Assembly: GCF_001455965.1 (NCBI RefSeq)
Contig: NZ_LKKO01000039.1
Span: 1 to 64,000 of the forward strand
DNA length: 64,000 nucleotides
Source: Methylobacterium sp. GXS13
Lineage (GTDB): Bacteria; Pseudomonadota; Alphaproteobacteria; Rhizobiales; Beijerinckiaceae
Direction: 5' to 3'
In this document: positions 48,122-59,093 of the stretch, one piece after another
Layout: the number at the start of each line of letters is the position of its first letter
Numbering within the stretch: the stretch's first letter is position 1
Program-made: the position numbers and the translations under genes
The notes under the pieces: generated by a model
Database searches by the model: none
Told to the model about the DNA's origin: nothing
The model's input: only the letters and a program-made list of their open reading frames with translations

Positions 48122-48343
48122 TCAGAGGAGCCTGGGCCAGAGGTTCGCCGGGTCCAGGGACACGGCATCGCCGGCAAGATCCGCCGGCGTCAGCCCGATC
48201 AGCAATGCGACCGCGAGGATCGCAGCGGTCAGGACCAAGACGATGGCGATACGCTCCGGATCGATCCGTGTCGCGTGCAGCACGGCGCACCCGAGCGTGA
48301 AGGTCGCGGCCTCCGTCAACGGAAGAAACTGCGCCAGGGCCAT
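48122..48343 (-). CDS. small membrane protein, 73 aa
   Basis: Two hydrophobic segments (ATFTLGCAVLHATR, weak, and IAIVLVLTAAILAVALLIGL, strong). It starts 24 bp after the stop of the Cache-domain gene on the same strand. No ribosome-binding site is visible, so translation may be coupled or the call may be wrong. Confidence 0.45.
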   Translation of the reverse strand: MALAQFLPLTEAATFTLGCAVLHATRIDPERIAIVLVLTAAILAVALLIGLTPADLAGDAVSLDPANLWPRLL

Positions 48344-48367
48344 GACGGACGGTCCGGACGGCGCGAC

Positions 48368-49084
48368 CTACTCGGCGCCCGCAGGTTTCAGGCCGGCCGA
48401 GTCCAGGGCGGCCGTGGCGGCTCGGATGTCCCGCCGGGCCTGCGCGATCGCCGCCGCCTTCGCGTCGCCTTGCGCATTGAGTGCCTCCAGGAATGCGATC
48501 CAATCCGCCCGCGCCTGGCTCGGGATTTCCCGATCGAGCTTCTGCCGGAGCTGGGCGATCCGGCCGTCCGGCGTGGCGGCGGTCGGCGCCGCCTGATCGG
48601 TGTCGTAGACGCCGACCCCGCACATCTGGTCGCCGGCCTTCGTGTAGTAGGTGGTCTTGGGTTCCTCGATCGTGCTGCCGGGCTTCGGGAACAGGTAGTG
48701 GATCACCGCGATCTGCCCGGGCTTGGCCGTATCCAGCATCGTCTGGATGAAGTGGTTGCCGGTCCTGTCGTGCAGGTCGCGAACGTCGTGGCCCTTCAGG
48801 ATCGGGTTGGGATGGGCACTCATGACGCCGTCCGGACCGACGCAGAACACGTAAGTGTCGGCGGTGCGGAAGCCGTTCGTTCCCGCGGTGAATTCACCGA
48901 GCGCCTGGGCCGAGCCGGCGTCGAGAGCCCGGCCGACACGCCCGAGCATCCAGGACGCGAAGCCGTTCGGGCTCGGATCGTCGCAGGATGTCGGCGCTTC
49001 GCCATCGCCGCAGGCGAGCGCGGCCGCCGGCGGCTGCACGGCACACATCAGTGTTGCCGCAAGCAGCCCTGCTCGCAAAGCCAT
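48368..49084 (-). CDS. secreted Cache-domain protein, 238 aa
   Basis: After the signal peptide (LLAATLMCAVQPPAAALA) comes a single Cache fold: TYVFCVGPDGVMSAHPNPILKG, GNHFIQTMLDTAKPG and TTYYTKAGDQMCGVGVYD. This is the ligand-binding module usually found in chemoreceptors and kinases. Here it is free-standing, ends in a helical segment and has no membrane anchor or output domain. It may be a periplasmic binding partner of a separate receptor. The upstream region 49085-49150 is AT-rich and probably its promoter. Confidence 0.75.
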   Translation of the reverse strand: MALRAGLLAATLMCAVQPPAAALACGDGEAPTSCDDPSPNGFASWMLGRVGRALDAGSAQALGEFTAGTNGFRTADTYVFCVGPDGVMSAHPNPILKGHDVRDLHDRTGNHFIQTMLDTAKPGQIAVIHYLFPKPGSTIEEPKTTYYTKAGDQMCGVGVYDTDQAAPTAATPDGRIAQLRQKLDREIPSQARADWIAFLEALNAQGDAKAAAIAQARRDIRAATAALDSAGLKPAGAE

Positions 49085-49228
49085 GAAAAACCCCCGAAAT
49101 CAATATAATCGATTCAACACGGGGAATTAAAACTGGATCGACTGATTATGCAAGCGCGCATGATTATCGCCCCGCGCCAAGCGGGCCGTGACACTGGGCA
49201 ATTCGGGATCGAACGGGGCGTCGAACCT

Positions 49229-49253
49229 GCGACCGGATCCCGGTCCGGGTCGC
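49229..49253 (-). terminator. stem-loop at the murI stop codon
   Basis: GCGACCGGA and TCCGGGTCGC pair over 9 bp with one bulge and a six-base loop, immediately after the murI stop. There is no T-run. Confidence 0.4.
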
Positions 49254-50129
49254 CTACTGCATCGGCAGCGGGAGTGCCTCGACGGCGATCTCGCCGATGC
49301 CGCGGGCGGCGAGCGAGGCGCGCAGCGGAGCGGTCAGGCAGGTGCCGGCGGTGAAGGCGCCGTGCACGGAGCCGTCATGGTCCGCATTCCGCCGGGCGGG
49401 ACCGATCAGCTGAATCACGCGTCGGGCGATGGCCGGAGCCGGATCGATCCACGTTACCGGCCAAGGCGCGAGGGCTTCGAGGCGCGGCAGCAGCAGCGGG
49501 TAATGGGTGCAGGCGAGGCAGATCACGTCGGTGCGTCGTCCATCCGCATCCGAGATGAAGCAGGGGGCGATCTCGGCGGCAAGAGCCGCGTCGTCGATGG
49601 GCGTGCCGGCCAGTTCGGCCTCGGCGAAGCCCGCGAGGTTCGGCGAGCCGACCAACGTCACCGCGCAGGATCCGGCGTAGGTCGCGATCAGGTCGTGCGT
49701 GTAGGAGCGCGCCACCGTACCAGGGGTGGCCAGCAGGGAGATCAGGCCCGAGCGCGTCGCCGCAGCGGCCGGCTTGATCGGCGGTACCACGCCGACGAAC
49801 GGCGTCGCGAAGCGTTGGCGCAAAGCCGGGAGGACCAGGGTCGACGCCGTGTTGCACGCGATGACCACCAGATCGGGCCGGTGCGTCGCGAGGAGTTGCT
49901 CCATCACCGCCAGCACCCGGGCGACGAGGGCGGCTTCGCCCAGCCGGCCATACGGGAAGGCGGCATCGTCGCCCGCATAGATGTAGCGCCCATCAGGCCG
50001 GGCCCGGCGCACGGCATCGAGGACGGTGAGGCCGCCCAGCCCGGAATCGAACACCAGGATGGTTGGTTCAGGCGACACGCGGAATGCCGCGGCGGACAGG
50101 CTGGCCCCGGCCATCAGATCGATCCGCAT
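49254..50129 (-). CDS. murI: glutamate racemase
   Basis: The 291-aa enzyme makes D-glutamate for peptidoglycan. The two catalytic cysteines are in VVIACNTAST and ICLACTHYPLL; DSGLGGLTVLDA and DDAAFPYG are the other family blocks. A second ATG at 50114 is possible. No other cell-wall gene is adjacent. Confidence 0.93.
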   Translation of the reverse strand: MRIDLMAGASLSAAAFRVSPEPTILVFDSGLGGLTVLDAVRRARPDGRYIYAGDDAAFPYGRLGEAALVARVLAVMEQLLATHRPDLVVIACNTASTLVLPALRQRFATPFVGVVPPIKPAAAATRSGLISLLATPGTVARSYTHDLIATYAGSCAVTLVGSPNLAGFAEAELAGTPIDDAALAAEIAPCFISDADGRRTDVICLACTHYPLLLPRLEALAPWPVTWIDPAPAIARRVIQLIGPARRNADHDGSVHGAFTAGTCLTAPLRASLAARGIGEIAVEALPLPMQ

Positions 50130-50390
50130 GGAAATTCTGGACTCCGCACTCAGCGCCTCGAATCTCGATGCCGAGGGTTAAGGCCTCCTCACTGCGGCGC
50201 AAAAAAGACCCGCGAATTCCCGTTCTTCTCATTAACCGCGGCGGCGCCACCGGCGAATAAGCGGATCGGACTGAGCGGCGGCAGAATCACTGGCGGAGGT
50301 TGTCTGACCACGGCGGGGACATATCTTCTGCGACCAAGCTGGGCGTCGACAAGACGATCCCAGGAGAGATGCGAATAAGGGAAGATCCGC

Positions 50391-51659
50391 ATGGCAGCCA
50401 CGGCGGCACTCCGCTCCGGCGAGACGCGCGCGCAAACGGCCGCGGCTTTCCCGCCACCGCCCGTGACGGCACGTCCGATCGACCGCGCCGCCTGGATCGC
50501 GGCCTTTCGCTTCGTCCGCAGCGAGACCGAGCGTCGGGCCGCGCCACTCTCAGCGGAGGATCAGCAGGTCCAGTCGATGGCCGATGCCAGCCCGACCAAG
50601 TGGCACCGCGCGCATGTGACGTGGTTCTTCGAGCAGTTCCTGCTGCGCGAGCACCTGCCCGGCTACGCCATCTACGACGAGCGCCTGCACTACCTGTTCA
50701 ACTCGTATTACGTGGCGGCCGGCCCGCGGCAGCCGCGCATCCAGCGGGGCATGATCACCCGGCCGACCATGGACGAGGTGACGGCCTACCGGGCGCATAT
50801 CGACCGGGCGGTGGAGTCGCTGCTCGGTCAGGCCTCGGAGAGTGCCCTGGAGGCCGTGCTGCCGATCCTGGAGATCGGCCTCTACCACGAGCAGCAGCAT
50901 CAGGAGCTCCTGCTCACCGACATTCTGCACGCCTTCGCGCAGAACCCCCTGGGGCCGGTCTACGACGCCGAATGGCGGTTCCCGGCTGCCTCCGGGCAGA
51001 CAGGCCAGGCCAAGCTCGCCCAAGGCATCGCCTGGATCGGGCATGAGGGCGACGGCTTCTCGTTCGACAACGAGTCGCCCCGCCACGAGGCGCTGATCCT
51101 TCCCGGCCGGATCGACGAGGCGCTGGTCACCAACCGCGAATGGCTCGCCTTCATGGAAGCGGGGGGCTACGCCAAGCCCGAGCTGTGGCTCTCGGACGGC
51201 TGGTATGCCGGGCAGGCCGAGGGTTGGGAGGCGCCGGGCTACTGGCGCCGGGACGGCGACGGCTGGGCCACCATGACGCTCGGCGGCGTGCGGCCGGTGG
51301 CGCTCGACGCGCCGGTCACCCACATCAGCTACTACGAGGCCGACGCCTATGCCCGCTGGACCGGTCGCAGCCTGCCGACCGAGTTCGAATGGGAGGTCGC
51401 GGCCCGCGACGGCGCGCTTCCGGACGCCTTCGGCCTCGTCTGGCAATGGACCCGCAGCGCCTACGCGGCCTATCCGGGCTACCGCCCGTTGCCGGGGGCA
51501 CTCGGCGAATACAACGGCAAGTTCATGGTCAGTCAGTTCGTGCTGCGCGGCTCATCGGTCGCCACGCCCGAAGGCCATGCAAGGCTGCCGTACCGCAACT
51601 TCTTCTATCCGCATCAGCGCTGGCAGTTCACCGGCCTGCGCCTCGCCGACGCCGCCTGA
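50391..51659 (+). CDS. egtB: ergothioneine biosynthesis sulfoxide synthase EgtB
   Basis: A 422-aa non-heme iron enzyme that attaches the sulfur-containing substrate to hercynine. The N-terminal DinB-like domain has the metal ligands in WHRAHVTW (H72/H75) and HEQQHQE (H166, H170), and the C-terminal FGE-sulfatase domain ends FVLRGSSVATP...RQ-type RWQFTGLRLA. AGGGAAG lies five to eight bases upstream of the ATG. egtD follows 18 bp later. egtA, egtC and egtE are not in the window, so the sulfur donor (gamma-glutamylcysteine or cysteine) is open. Confidence 0.92.
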   Translation: MAATAALRSGETRAQTAAAFPPPPVTARPIDRAAWIAAFRFVRSETERRAAPLSAEDQQVQSMADASPTKWHRAHVTWFFEQFLLREHLPGYAIYDERLHYLFNSYYVAAGPRQPRIQRGMITRPTMDEVTAYRAHIDRAVESLLGQASESALEAVLPILEIGLYHEQQHQELLLTDILHAFAQNPLGPVYDAEWRFPAASGQTGQAKLAQGIAWIGHEGDGFSFDNESPRHEALILPGRIDEALVTNREWLAFMEAGGYAKPELWLSDGWYAGQAEGWEAPGYWRRDGDGWATMTLGGVRPVALDAPVTHISYYEADAYARWTGRSLPTEFEWEVAARDGALPDAFGLVWQWTRSAYAAYPGYRPLPGALGEYNGKFMVSQFVLRGSSVATPEGHARLPYRNFFYPHQRWQFTGLRLADAA

Positions 51660-51677
51660 CGCGCCCCGGAGCCTCCC

Positions 51678-52652
51678 TTGACCGTCAAGCCCATCTTTTC
51701 CGACGCGACCCCCGTCGCCCTGGACACCCCTGAACTCGCCTTTCTCGCCGACGTGCGGGACGGCCTGTCAAAGACGCAAAAAGCGCTCTCGCCGAAATAC
51801 TTCTATGATTCCGCCGGCTCTGACCTGTTCGAGGCGATCACGCGGTTGCCGGAATATTACCCGACCCGCACGGAGGTCGGCATCCTCGACCGCAGCGGGC
51901 CGGAGATGGCCGCGTTGCTGCCGGCCCGGGCGGCGCTGGTCGAATTCGGCAGCGGCTCGACCATTAAGCTGCGCCGCCTCCTGCGCCACCTCGACAAGCT
52001 CGCCGCCTACGTGCCGGTGGACGTGTCGGGCGAATTCCTGAGGTCGCAGGCGGAGGTCCTGAGCGGCGACTTCCCGCATCTGCGGGTTGAGCCCGTGGTC
52101 GCGGATTTCACCCGCGATTTCGACCTGCCCGAGAGCCTGCGCGACATGCCCCGGGCCGGTTTCTTCCCGGGCTCGACCATCGGCAATTTCGAGCCGAGCG
52201 AGGCCGAGGATCTGCTGCGGCGGTTCGGGCGGATCCTGGGGGAGGGCGCGCACATGATCGTGGGCGTCGACCTCGTGAAGGACGCCGCGATCCTCGAGCG
52301 GGCCTATGACGACGCCGCTGGCGTCACCGCAGCGTTCAACCTCAACCTCCTGACCCGGATCAACCGGGAGCTCGCCGGTCGTTTCGACCTCGGCGCCTTC
52401 TCCCATCGGGCCGTGTTCAACCCGCAGGCCTCGCGGATCGAGATGCATCTCGTCTCGGCGGGCGCGCAGGACGTCGGCATCGGCTCTGATACGGTCGCTT
52501 TCGCGGACGGAGAGACGATCCATACCGAGAGCAGCTACAAGTATACGGTCGAGACCTTCCGGGCCCTTGTGGAAAGGGCCGGCTGGACCTGGATCCAGGT
52601 CTGGACCGATCCGGAGGGGCTGTTCTCGGTCCACGCGCTGCGGCAGGACTGA
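51678..52652 (+). CDS. egtD: L-histidine N-alpha-methyltransferase EgtD
   Basis: The 324-aa enzyme makes hercynine by trimethylating histidine. It carries KYFYDSAGSDLFEAITRLPEYYPTR, the SAM site VEFGSGSTIKLRRLL, FFPGSTIGNFEP, and ESSYKYTVE at the histidine pocket. The start is TTG at 51678, with GGAG eight bases upstream. It forms an operon with egtB. Confidence 0.95.
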   Translation: MTVKPIFSDATPVALDTPELAFLADVRDGLSKTQKALSPKYFYDSAGSDLFEAITRLPEYYPTRTEVGILDRSGPEMAALLPARAALVEFGSGSTIKLRRLLRHLDKLAAYVPVDVSGEFLRSQAEVLSGDFPHLRVEPVVADFTRDFDLPESLRDMPRAGFFPGSTIGNFEPSEAEDLLRRFGRILGEGAHMIVGVDLVKDAAILERAYDDAAGVTAAFNLNLLTRINRELAGRFDLGAFSHRAVFNPQASRIEMHLVSAGAQDVGIGSDTVAFADGETIHTESSYKYTVETFRALVERAGWTWIQVWTDPEGLFSVHALRQD

Positions 52653-52693
52653 GACCGGCGCCGCGAACCGGCGGGTGGGGTGAGGGCGCCCGG

Positions 52694-53740
52694 ATGCGTT
52701 TCGGCCCACGCTGGTTCTATCTCGTGGCCCCGGGGCTCGGTGCCCTGGCCGGCCTCCTCTACGGATCGATCTTCGCGGTCGGTCCGCTGCTCGGCTCGGC
52801 GATCCGCGGCGCGATCATCGGCACGCCGATCCTGCTCTACGAGCGCCGGCTGCTATGGCCGCACATGCGCGAGCGGGTGCGGCAGATGGCGACGCCGCTG
52901 TTTTTGCTCGCCACGGTGGCGCTCTACATCCTGATGATCGTGGTCGGCAACGCCGCCGCCAGCACGGTGCTGAACCGCCTGTTCCGCTTCATGTACAGCG
53001 AACGGAACGCGATGCTGATGTCGCAATCCGGCCTGCTCTACGCCCTCGGCATCTCGGCGCTCACCGTGTTCGTGTTCCGGGTGCGGGACCTGATTGGCCC
53101 GGGCGTCTTCGCCAACCTGCTGATCGGCCGCTACCACCGGCCGATCAGCGAGGAACGGATCTTCCTGTTCCTCGACGTCACCGGGTCCACCCGCTTCGCC
53201 GACCGACACGGCGACCGTGCGGCCCAGGCCTATCTCGGGCAGGTGTTCAACGCCCTGGCACTGCCGGTCGCGCGCTCGCGGGGCGCGATCGACGATTATA
53301 TCGGCGACATGGCGCTCGTCACCTGGACGATCGAGCGGGGCACCCGGGACGCCGCCTGCCTGCGCTGCGTCTTCGACTTCGCCGCCCGGCTGACCGAGGA
53401 ATCCGCGGCCTGGACGCAGCGTTTCGGGCAAGTCCCTCAGTTTCGTGCGGCCCTGCATTGCGGCTCCGTGGTCACGGCCGAAGTCGGGTTGGAGCGCCAC
53501 AAGATCGCGTATTTCGGCGACGTGGTGAACACGACCGCCCGGCTGGAGAGCCTGTCCAAGAGCCTCGGCGTCCACGTCCTTGTGTCAGCCGACCTGCTGA
53601 ACCGGATCGGCCCCTTGCCGCACGACTTGGTTGCCGAGGATCTCGGCGCCCATGCCCTGCGGGGCCGGGACGCGCCGCTCGCCGTGGCGGCCATCCGGCA
53701 GCGCCATCAGACGCCGCCCGTTCAAAGGGGCGCCCGGTGA
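52694..53740 (+). CDS. membrane-bound class III nucleotidyl cyclase
   Basis: A 348-aa protein with four likely membrane segments (1-145) and a cytoplasmic class III cyclase domain (about 155-330). Metal-binding Asp residues are seen in FLDVTGSTRFAD and YIGDMALVTW; the transition-state pair is in NTTARLE. The residue that usually specifies adenine (Lys before IGD) is Asp in IDDYIGD, a feature of one subgroup, so substrate specificity is uncertain. It follows egtD by 41 bp. Confidence 0.85.
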   Translation: MRFGPRWFYLVAPGLGALAGLLYGSIFAVGPLLGSAIRGAIIGTPILLYERRLLWPHMRERVRQMATPLFLLATVALYILMIVVGNAAASTVLNRLFRFMYSERNAMLMSQSGLLYALGISALTVFVFRVRDLIGPGVFANLLIGRYHRPISEERIFLFLDVTGSTRFADRHGDRAAQAYLGQVFNALALPVARSRGAIDDYIGDMALVTWTIERGTRDAACLRCVFDFAARLTEESAAWTQRFGQVPQFRAALHCGSVVTAEVGLERHKIAYFGDVVNTTARLESLSKSLGVHVLVSADLLNRIGPLPHDLVAEDLGAHALRGRDAPLAVAAIRQRHQTPPVQRGAR

Positions 53741-53761
53741 TCGGGCGTTCATGAGGTGCTG

Positions 53762-55060
53762 TTAGGCGCCCAACACCTTCAAGACGTCCCGGGCGGCGCG
53801 CTCGCCGTCCAGGGTCGCACCGCCCACCGTCATGGCGCCGCCGCCGGCCAACGCTTCCCCGGCGAAGAAGACGCGCCCTCCGACCGGCTCACGCAGGCGA
53901 TCGCGCGCCTCCGCATGCCCTGGATTGACGATGGAATACGAGCCTTGGGCATACGGGTCGGTCCACCAGCCGGCGAGCCCCCCCGCCTGGACCGCGCCCG
54001 GCGCCTTCGAGCCCAGGATCACGCCGAGTCGCTCGGTGGCCAGCGCGACCGCGGCGGGCTCGCCCGCGCGGCACAGGTCCCGGGCAAGGTCACCGCCCAG
54101 ATTCGCCACCGCGATGGGACGGCCGAACGGGCCCATCTCGAAATAGATCGTCGCCCCCCCGGTGATCACCGACACTGCGTCGCCCAGGTCCGCCGGATCG
54201 ACCTTGGCCGGGTCGAGGCGCAGGGCAATCTTGGTGTAGGCACCCATGTGAAGCCCACCCAGCGCCGTCTCCACGGGCTCGGGCAGTCGCGGCGTGAACC
54301 GGATCGCACCGGATTTCAGCACGCCGATGGGCACCGTGACGATGGCGGCCGCCGCCCCGAGGACGCCAGCACCGGTGTCGATCCGGACGGTCTTCTCGGA
54401 CCAGTCGATCGCCCGCACCGGACAACCGAGGCGCACCGGCAAATCGGAACCATGCCGCGCCACGAGGGCCCCGTAGCCGTCGACCCAGAGGTCGGTGCCG
54501 GACCACAGCCGATCGTAATCGGCCGCTGAGACCCGTTCGGGATCCTCGCCCAGGGAGAGGCGGCTCAATCCGGCCGCCGCCCGTTCGGCATTCGGGCCGC
54601 CGGCGCGGGCGGCCTCGGCGAGCGATGGATCGCCCCCCTTCGGCGCCAGCAGCGCATCGAGCCCGGAGAAGCCTGCGCGACGGCTGGCATTCTCGGCCTC
54701 GGTCGCCGGACGGCCGTCGATCGTGAGCGTGCGCGCCCAGCTACCGTCCTCGGCGAAGCGCACGCCCGCCCGGCGGGCGATCGGTGCCCAGGGGTTGCGC
54801 TCGGCCCAGTGGATGTACTCCGCCCCGGCATCGAACCGGCAATCCGGACCGAGGGCTTGATCGGTGAACGCGCGGCCGCCGATCCGCTCCCGGGCCTCGA
54901 GCAGCACGACTTCCTGCCCGGCGGCCCGCAGGACCGACGCCGCCGCCAATCCGGCCGCTCCGGCGCCGATCACGACCACGGTGCCGCCCCGCGCCGCCGC
55001 ATGCAGGGCGGGGGCCGCCAGGAGGGCGGAAGCCAGGATCGTGCGTCGGGTCGGACTCAT
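53762..55060 (-). CDS. flavin monoamine oxidase family protein, exported
   Basis: A 432-aa FAD enzyme starting with a leader (TRRTILASALLAAPALHAAA) that has a twin-arginine pair. The FAD-binding motif VVVIGAGAAGLAAASVL follows, with LEARERIGGRAF, and the C-terminal flavin motif GGRVFFAGEAL. Substrate unknown; amines or similar donors. The ATG at 55060 gives the leader a normal length. Confidence 0.85.
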   Translation of the reverse strand: MSPTRRTILASALLAAPALHAAARGGTVVVIGAGAAGLAAASVLRAAGQEVVLLEARERIGGRAFTDQALGPDCRFDAGAEYIHWAERNPWAPIARRAGVRFAEDGSWARTLTIDGRPATEAENASRRAGFSGLDALLAPKGGDPSLAEAARAGGPNAERAAAGLSRLSLGEDPERVSAADYDRLWSGTDLWVDGYGALVARHGSDLPVRLGCPVRAIDWSEKTVRIDTGAGVLGAAAAIVTVPIGVLKSGAIRFTPRLPEPVETALGGLHMGAYTKIALRLDPAKVDPADLGDAVSVITGGATIYFEMGPFGRPIAVANLGGDLARDLCRAGEPAAVALATERLGVILGSKAPGAVQAGGLAGWWTDPYAQGSYSIVNPGHAEARDRLREPVGGRVFFAGEALAGGGAMTVGGATLDGERAARDVLKVLGA

Positions 55061-55154
55061 GGCGTACCCGCTCGGATCTCTGGTCGACCGGCGCACGTGC
55101 CGTAGAGGCCGGATGAAACGCCCGCGGCGATCCGGGATCCGAAAGGCGCGCGTG

Positions 55155-55439
55155 CTAGCCGCGCGCGCCCTGCGTACCGGAGCGTTTCTCCATCATGGTC
55201 TTGACCTGCATCAGCTGGTCCCAGACCTGGCCCGGCGAGGTCCCGAAGAAGTCGAAACCGGCATTCACCCCGAGATAGATTCCCACGCAGATCAAAGGCA
55301 CCAGCACCCAGGCCAGAACCTCCTCACCGCGCCGACGCCGTTGGCGGCGCCTGCGGCGCTCCTCCCGTCGGGTCAGCTTCTGGGCAGGCGCGGGATGCGT
55401 GACGGGGGAGAGCGGCCCCTCGTGCAGATCTTCTGTCAT
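55155..55439 (-). CDS. small membrane protein, 94 aa
   Basis: A strongly basic cytoplasmic stretch (about 24-37, Arg-rich) precedes one membrane segment (LAWVLVPLICVGIYLGV) and a short periplasmic part (QVWDQLMQVKTMMEKR). GGAGG lies seven bases before the ATG. No family is recognised. Confidence 0.6.
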   Translation of the reverse strand: MTEDLHEGPLSPVTHPAPAQKLTRREERRRRRQRRRRGEEVLAWVLVPLICVGIYLGVNAGFDFFGTSPGQVWDQLMQVKTMMEKRSGTQGARG

Positions 55440-55530
55440 CAGGCGCCTCCTCGCCGCGGCGCGTTCACGTCGCGGCGGTCATAGACCGGCTTGGCTATGT
55501 CCGGAAGCCTGCCGACCGGGATGCGCGCCC

Positions 55531-58023
<2,493 letters not shown>

Positions 58024-58060
58024 AGCTGGCCTCTGTGTGGGTGCCTACCGCGAACGGCGC

Positions 58061-58462
58061 CTATTTCTTTTCCATAACGCACTGGAGAGGATGTTGGTGT
58101 TTGCGCGCGAAGTCCATGACCTGCGTCACCTTGGTCTCCGCCACCTCGTAGGTGAAGACCCCACACTCACCGACCCCGTTCTGATGCACGTGCATCATGA
58201 TGTGGTAGGCGTCCTCGTGGCTCTTGTTGAAGAAGCGTTCGACAACCAGCACGACGAATTCCATCGGCGTATAGTCGTCGTTCAGAAGGAGTACCCGGTA
58301 GAGGCTCGGCTTCTTGGTCTTCGGCTTGGTGCGGGTGATGATCGCGGTGTTGGACCGGTCGTCGCCGCCCGGCGCGCGCGAACCGGAGGCCGTGATCGCT
58401 GGTCGCGCAGGCCGATGAAGCGTCGTCGATATCGCGGTGCCCTGCAGGGGGACCTGTGTCAT
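58061..58462 (-). CDS. clpS: ClpA adaptor protein ClpS
   Basis: A 133-aa adaptor that delivers N-degron substrates to ClpA. The core reads [34 protein letters not shown] and [14 protein letters not shown], and contains the N-end binding residues. A 50-residue disordered leader precedes it, typical of alphaproteobacteria. It forms an operon with clpA. Confidence 0.95.
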   Translation of the reverse strand: MTQVPLQGTAISTTLHRPARPAITASGSRAPGGDDRSNTAIITRTKPKTKKPSLYRVLLLNDDYTPMEFVVLVVERFFNKSHEDAYHIMMHVHQNGVGECGVFTYEVAETKVTQVMDFARKHQHPLQCVMEKK

Positions 58463-59093
58463 GTGCGTCGAACCGATCCCTCGATTGGAGCGGGCGTCGC
58501 CGGCCCCCAATACCGATCCCGTCATGACCCTGCCGGGAGCGGCGTCTGGGTCGGCGGACATTAATCTACAGACCGTGAGGCGACTTCGCCAGACGCCTGC
58601 GCGCACTTGTCCGCCCCGCAAAGCTTGCGCCAGGCGCGTCGGCCTCGCGCCGCTCACGCCGGCGGGCGGAGGGCAGGACGGCGGGCCCGCCGGACAGGAG
58701 GGGCTGCGGGGCTCACGCATGTCACGACTCGGAATGGGTGACGCTGGCGCCCCGTCGAGCCGCAGACAATCCGGCCCGCGAGATGGGGATTCCGTGAGCC
58801 GCCGGGCAGGCGGAGGATCGCTGCATGGCCGGCCTCCTCGGCACCGCCGAACCGGCTTGGCGCGACCGACACGGACAGCGAAACCGGATGTCCCGGAAAG
58901 ATTGTGCGCCGCCTCCACCCGCGTCAAGCGGCGCTCCGGCCGACAGGATTTCGAAGTCGCGGGGTTCGCATTAACGGGCCTGTAACTGCACCCGCCTAAT
59001 TCTCAACCGATGCAGCGGGGCCACGCGATCGGCGCAGGCCTGCACCAGAGATACGACCGGCCATGCGCCGGTCCCGCGAGGCAATCAGGCGTG
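58463..59093. other. intergenic region, clpS and D,D-carboxypeptidase
   Basis: About 630 bp between divergent genes with no supported gene; open frames on both strands are Arg/Pro-rich and lack ribosome-binding sites. Promoters for clpS and the carboxypeptidase must lie here, but I cannot place them. Confidence 0.4.

Noticed and set aside
58437..58985. 182-codon plus-strand open frame
   Set aside because: Overlaps the clpS start and lacks a ribosome-binding site or family motif.
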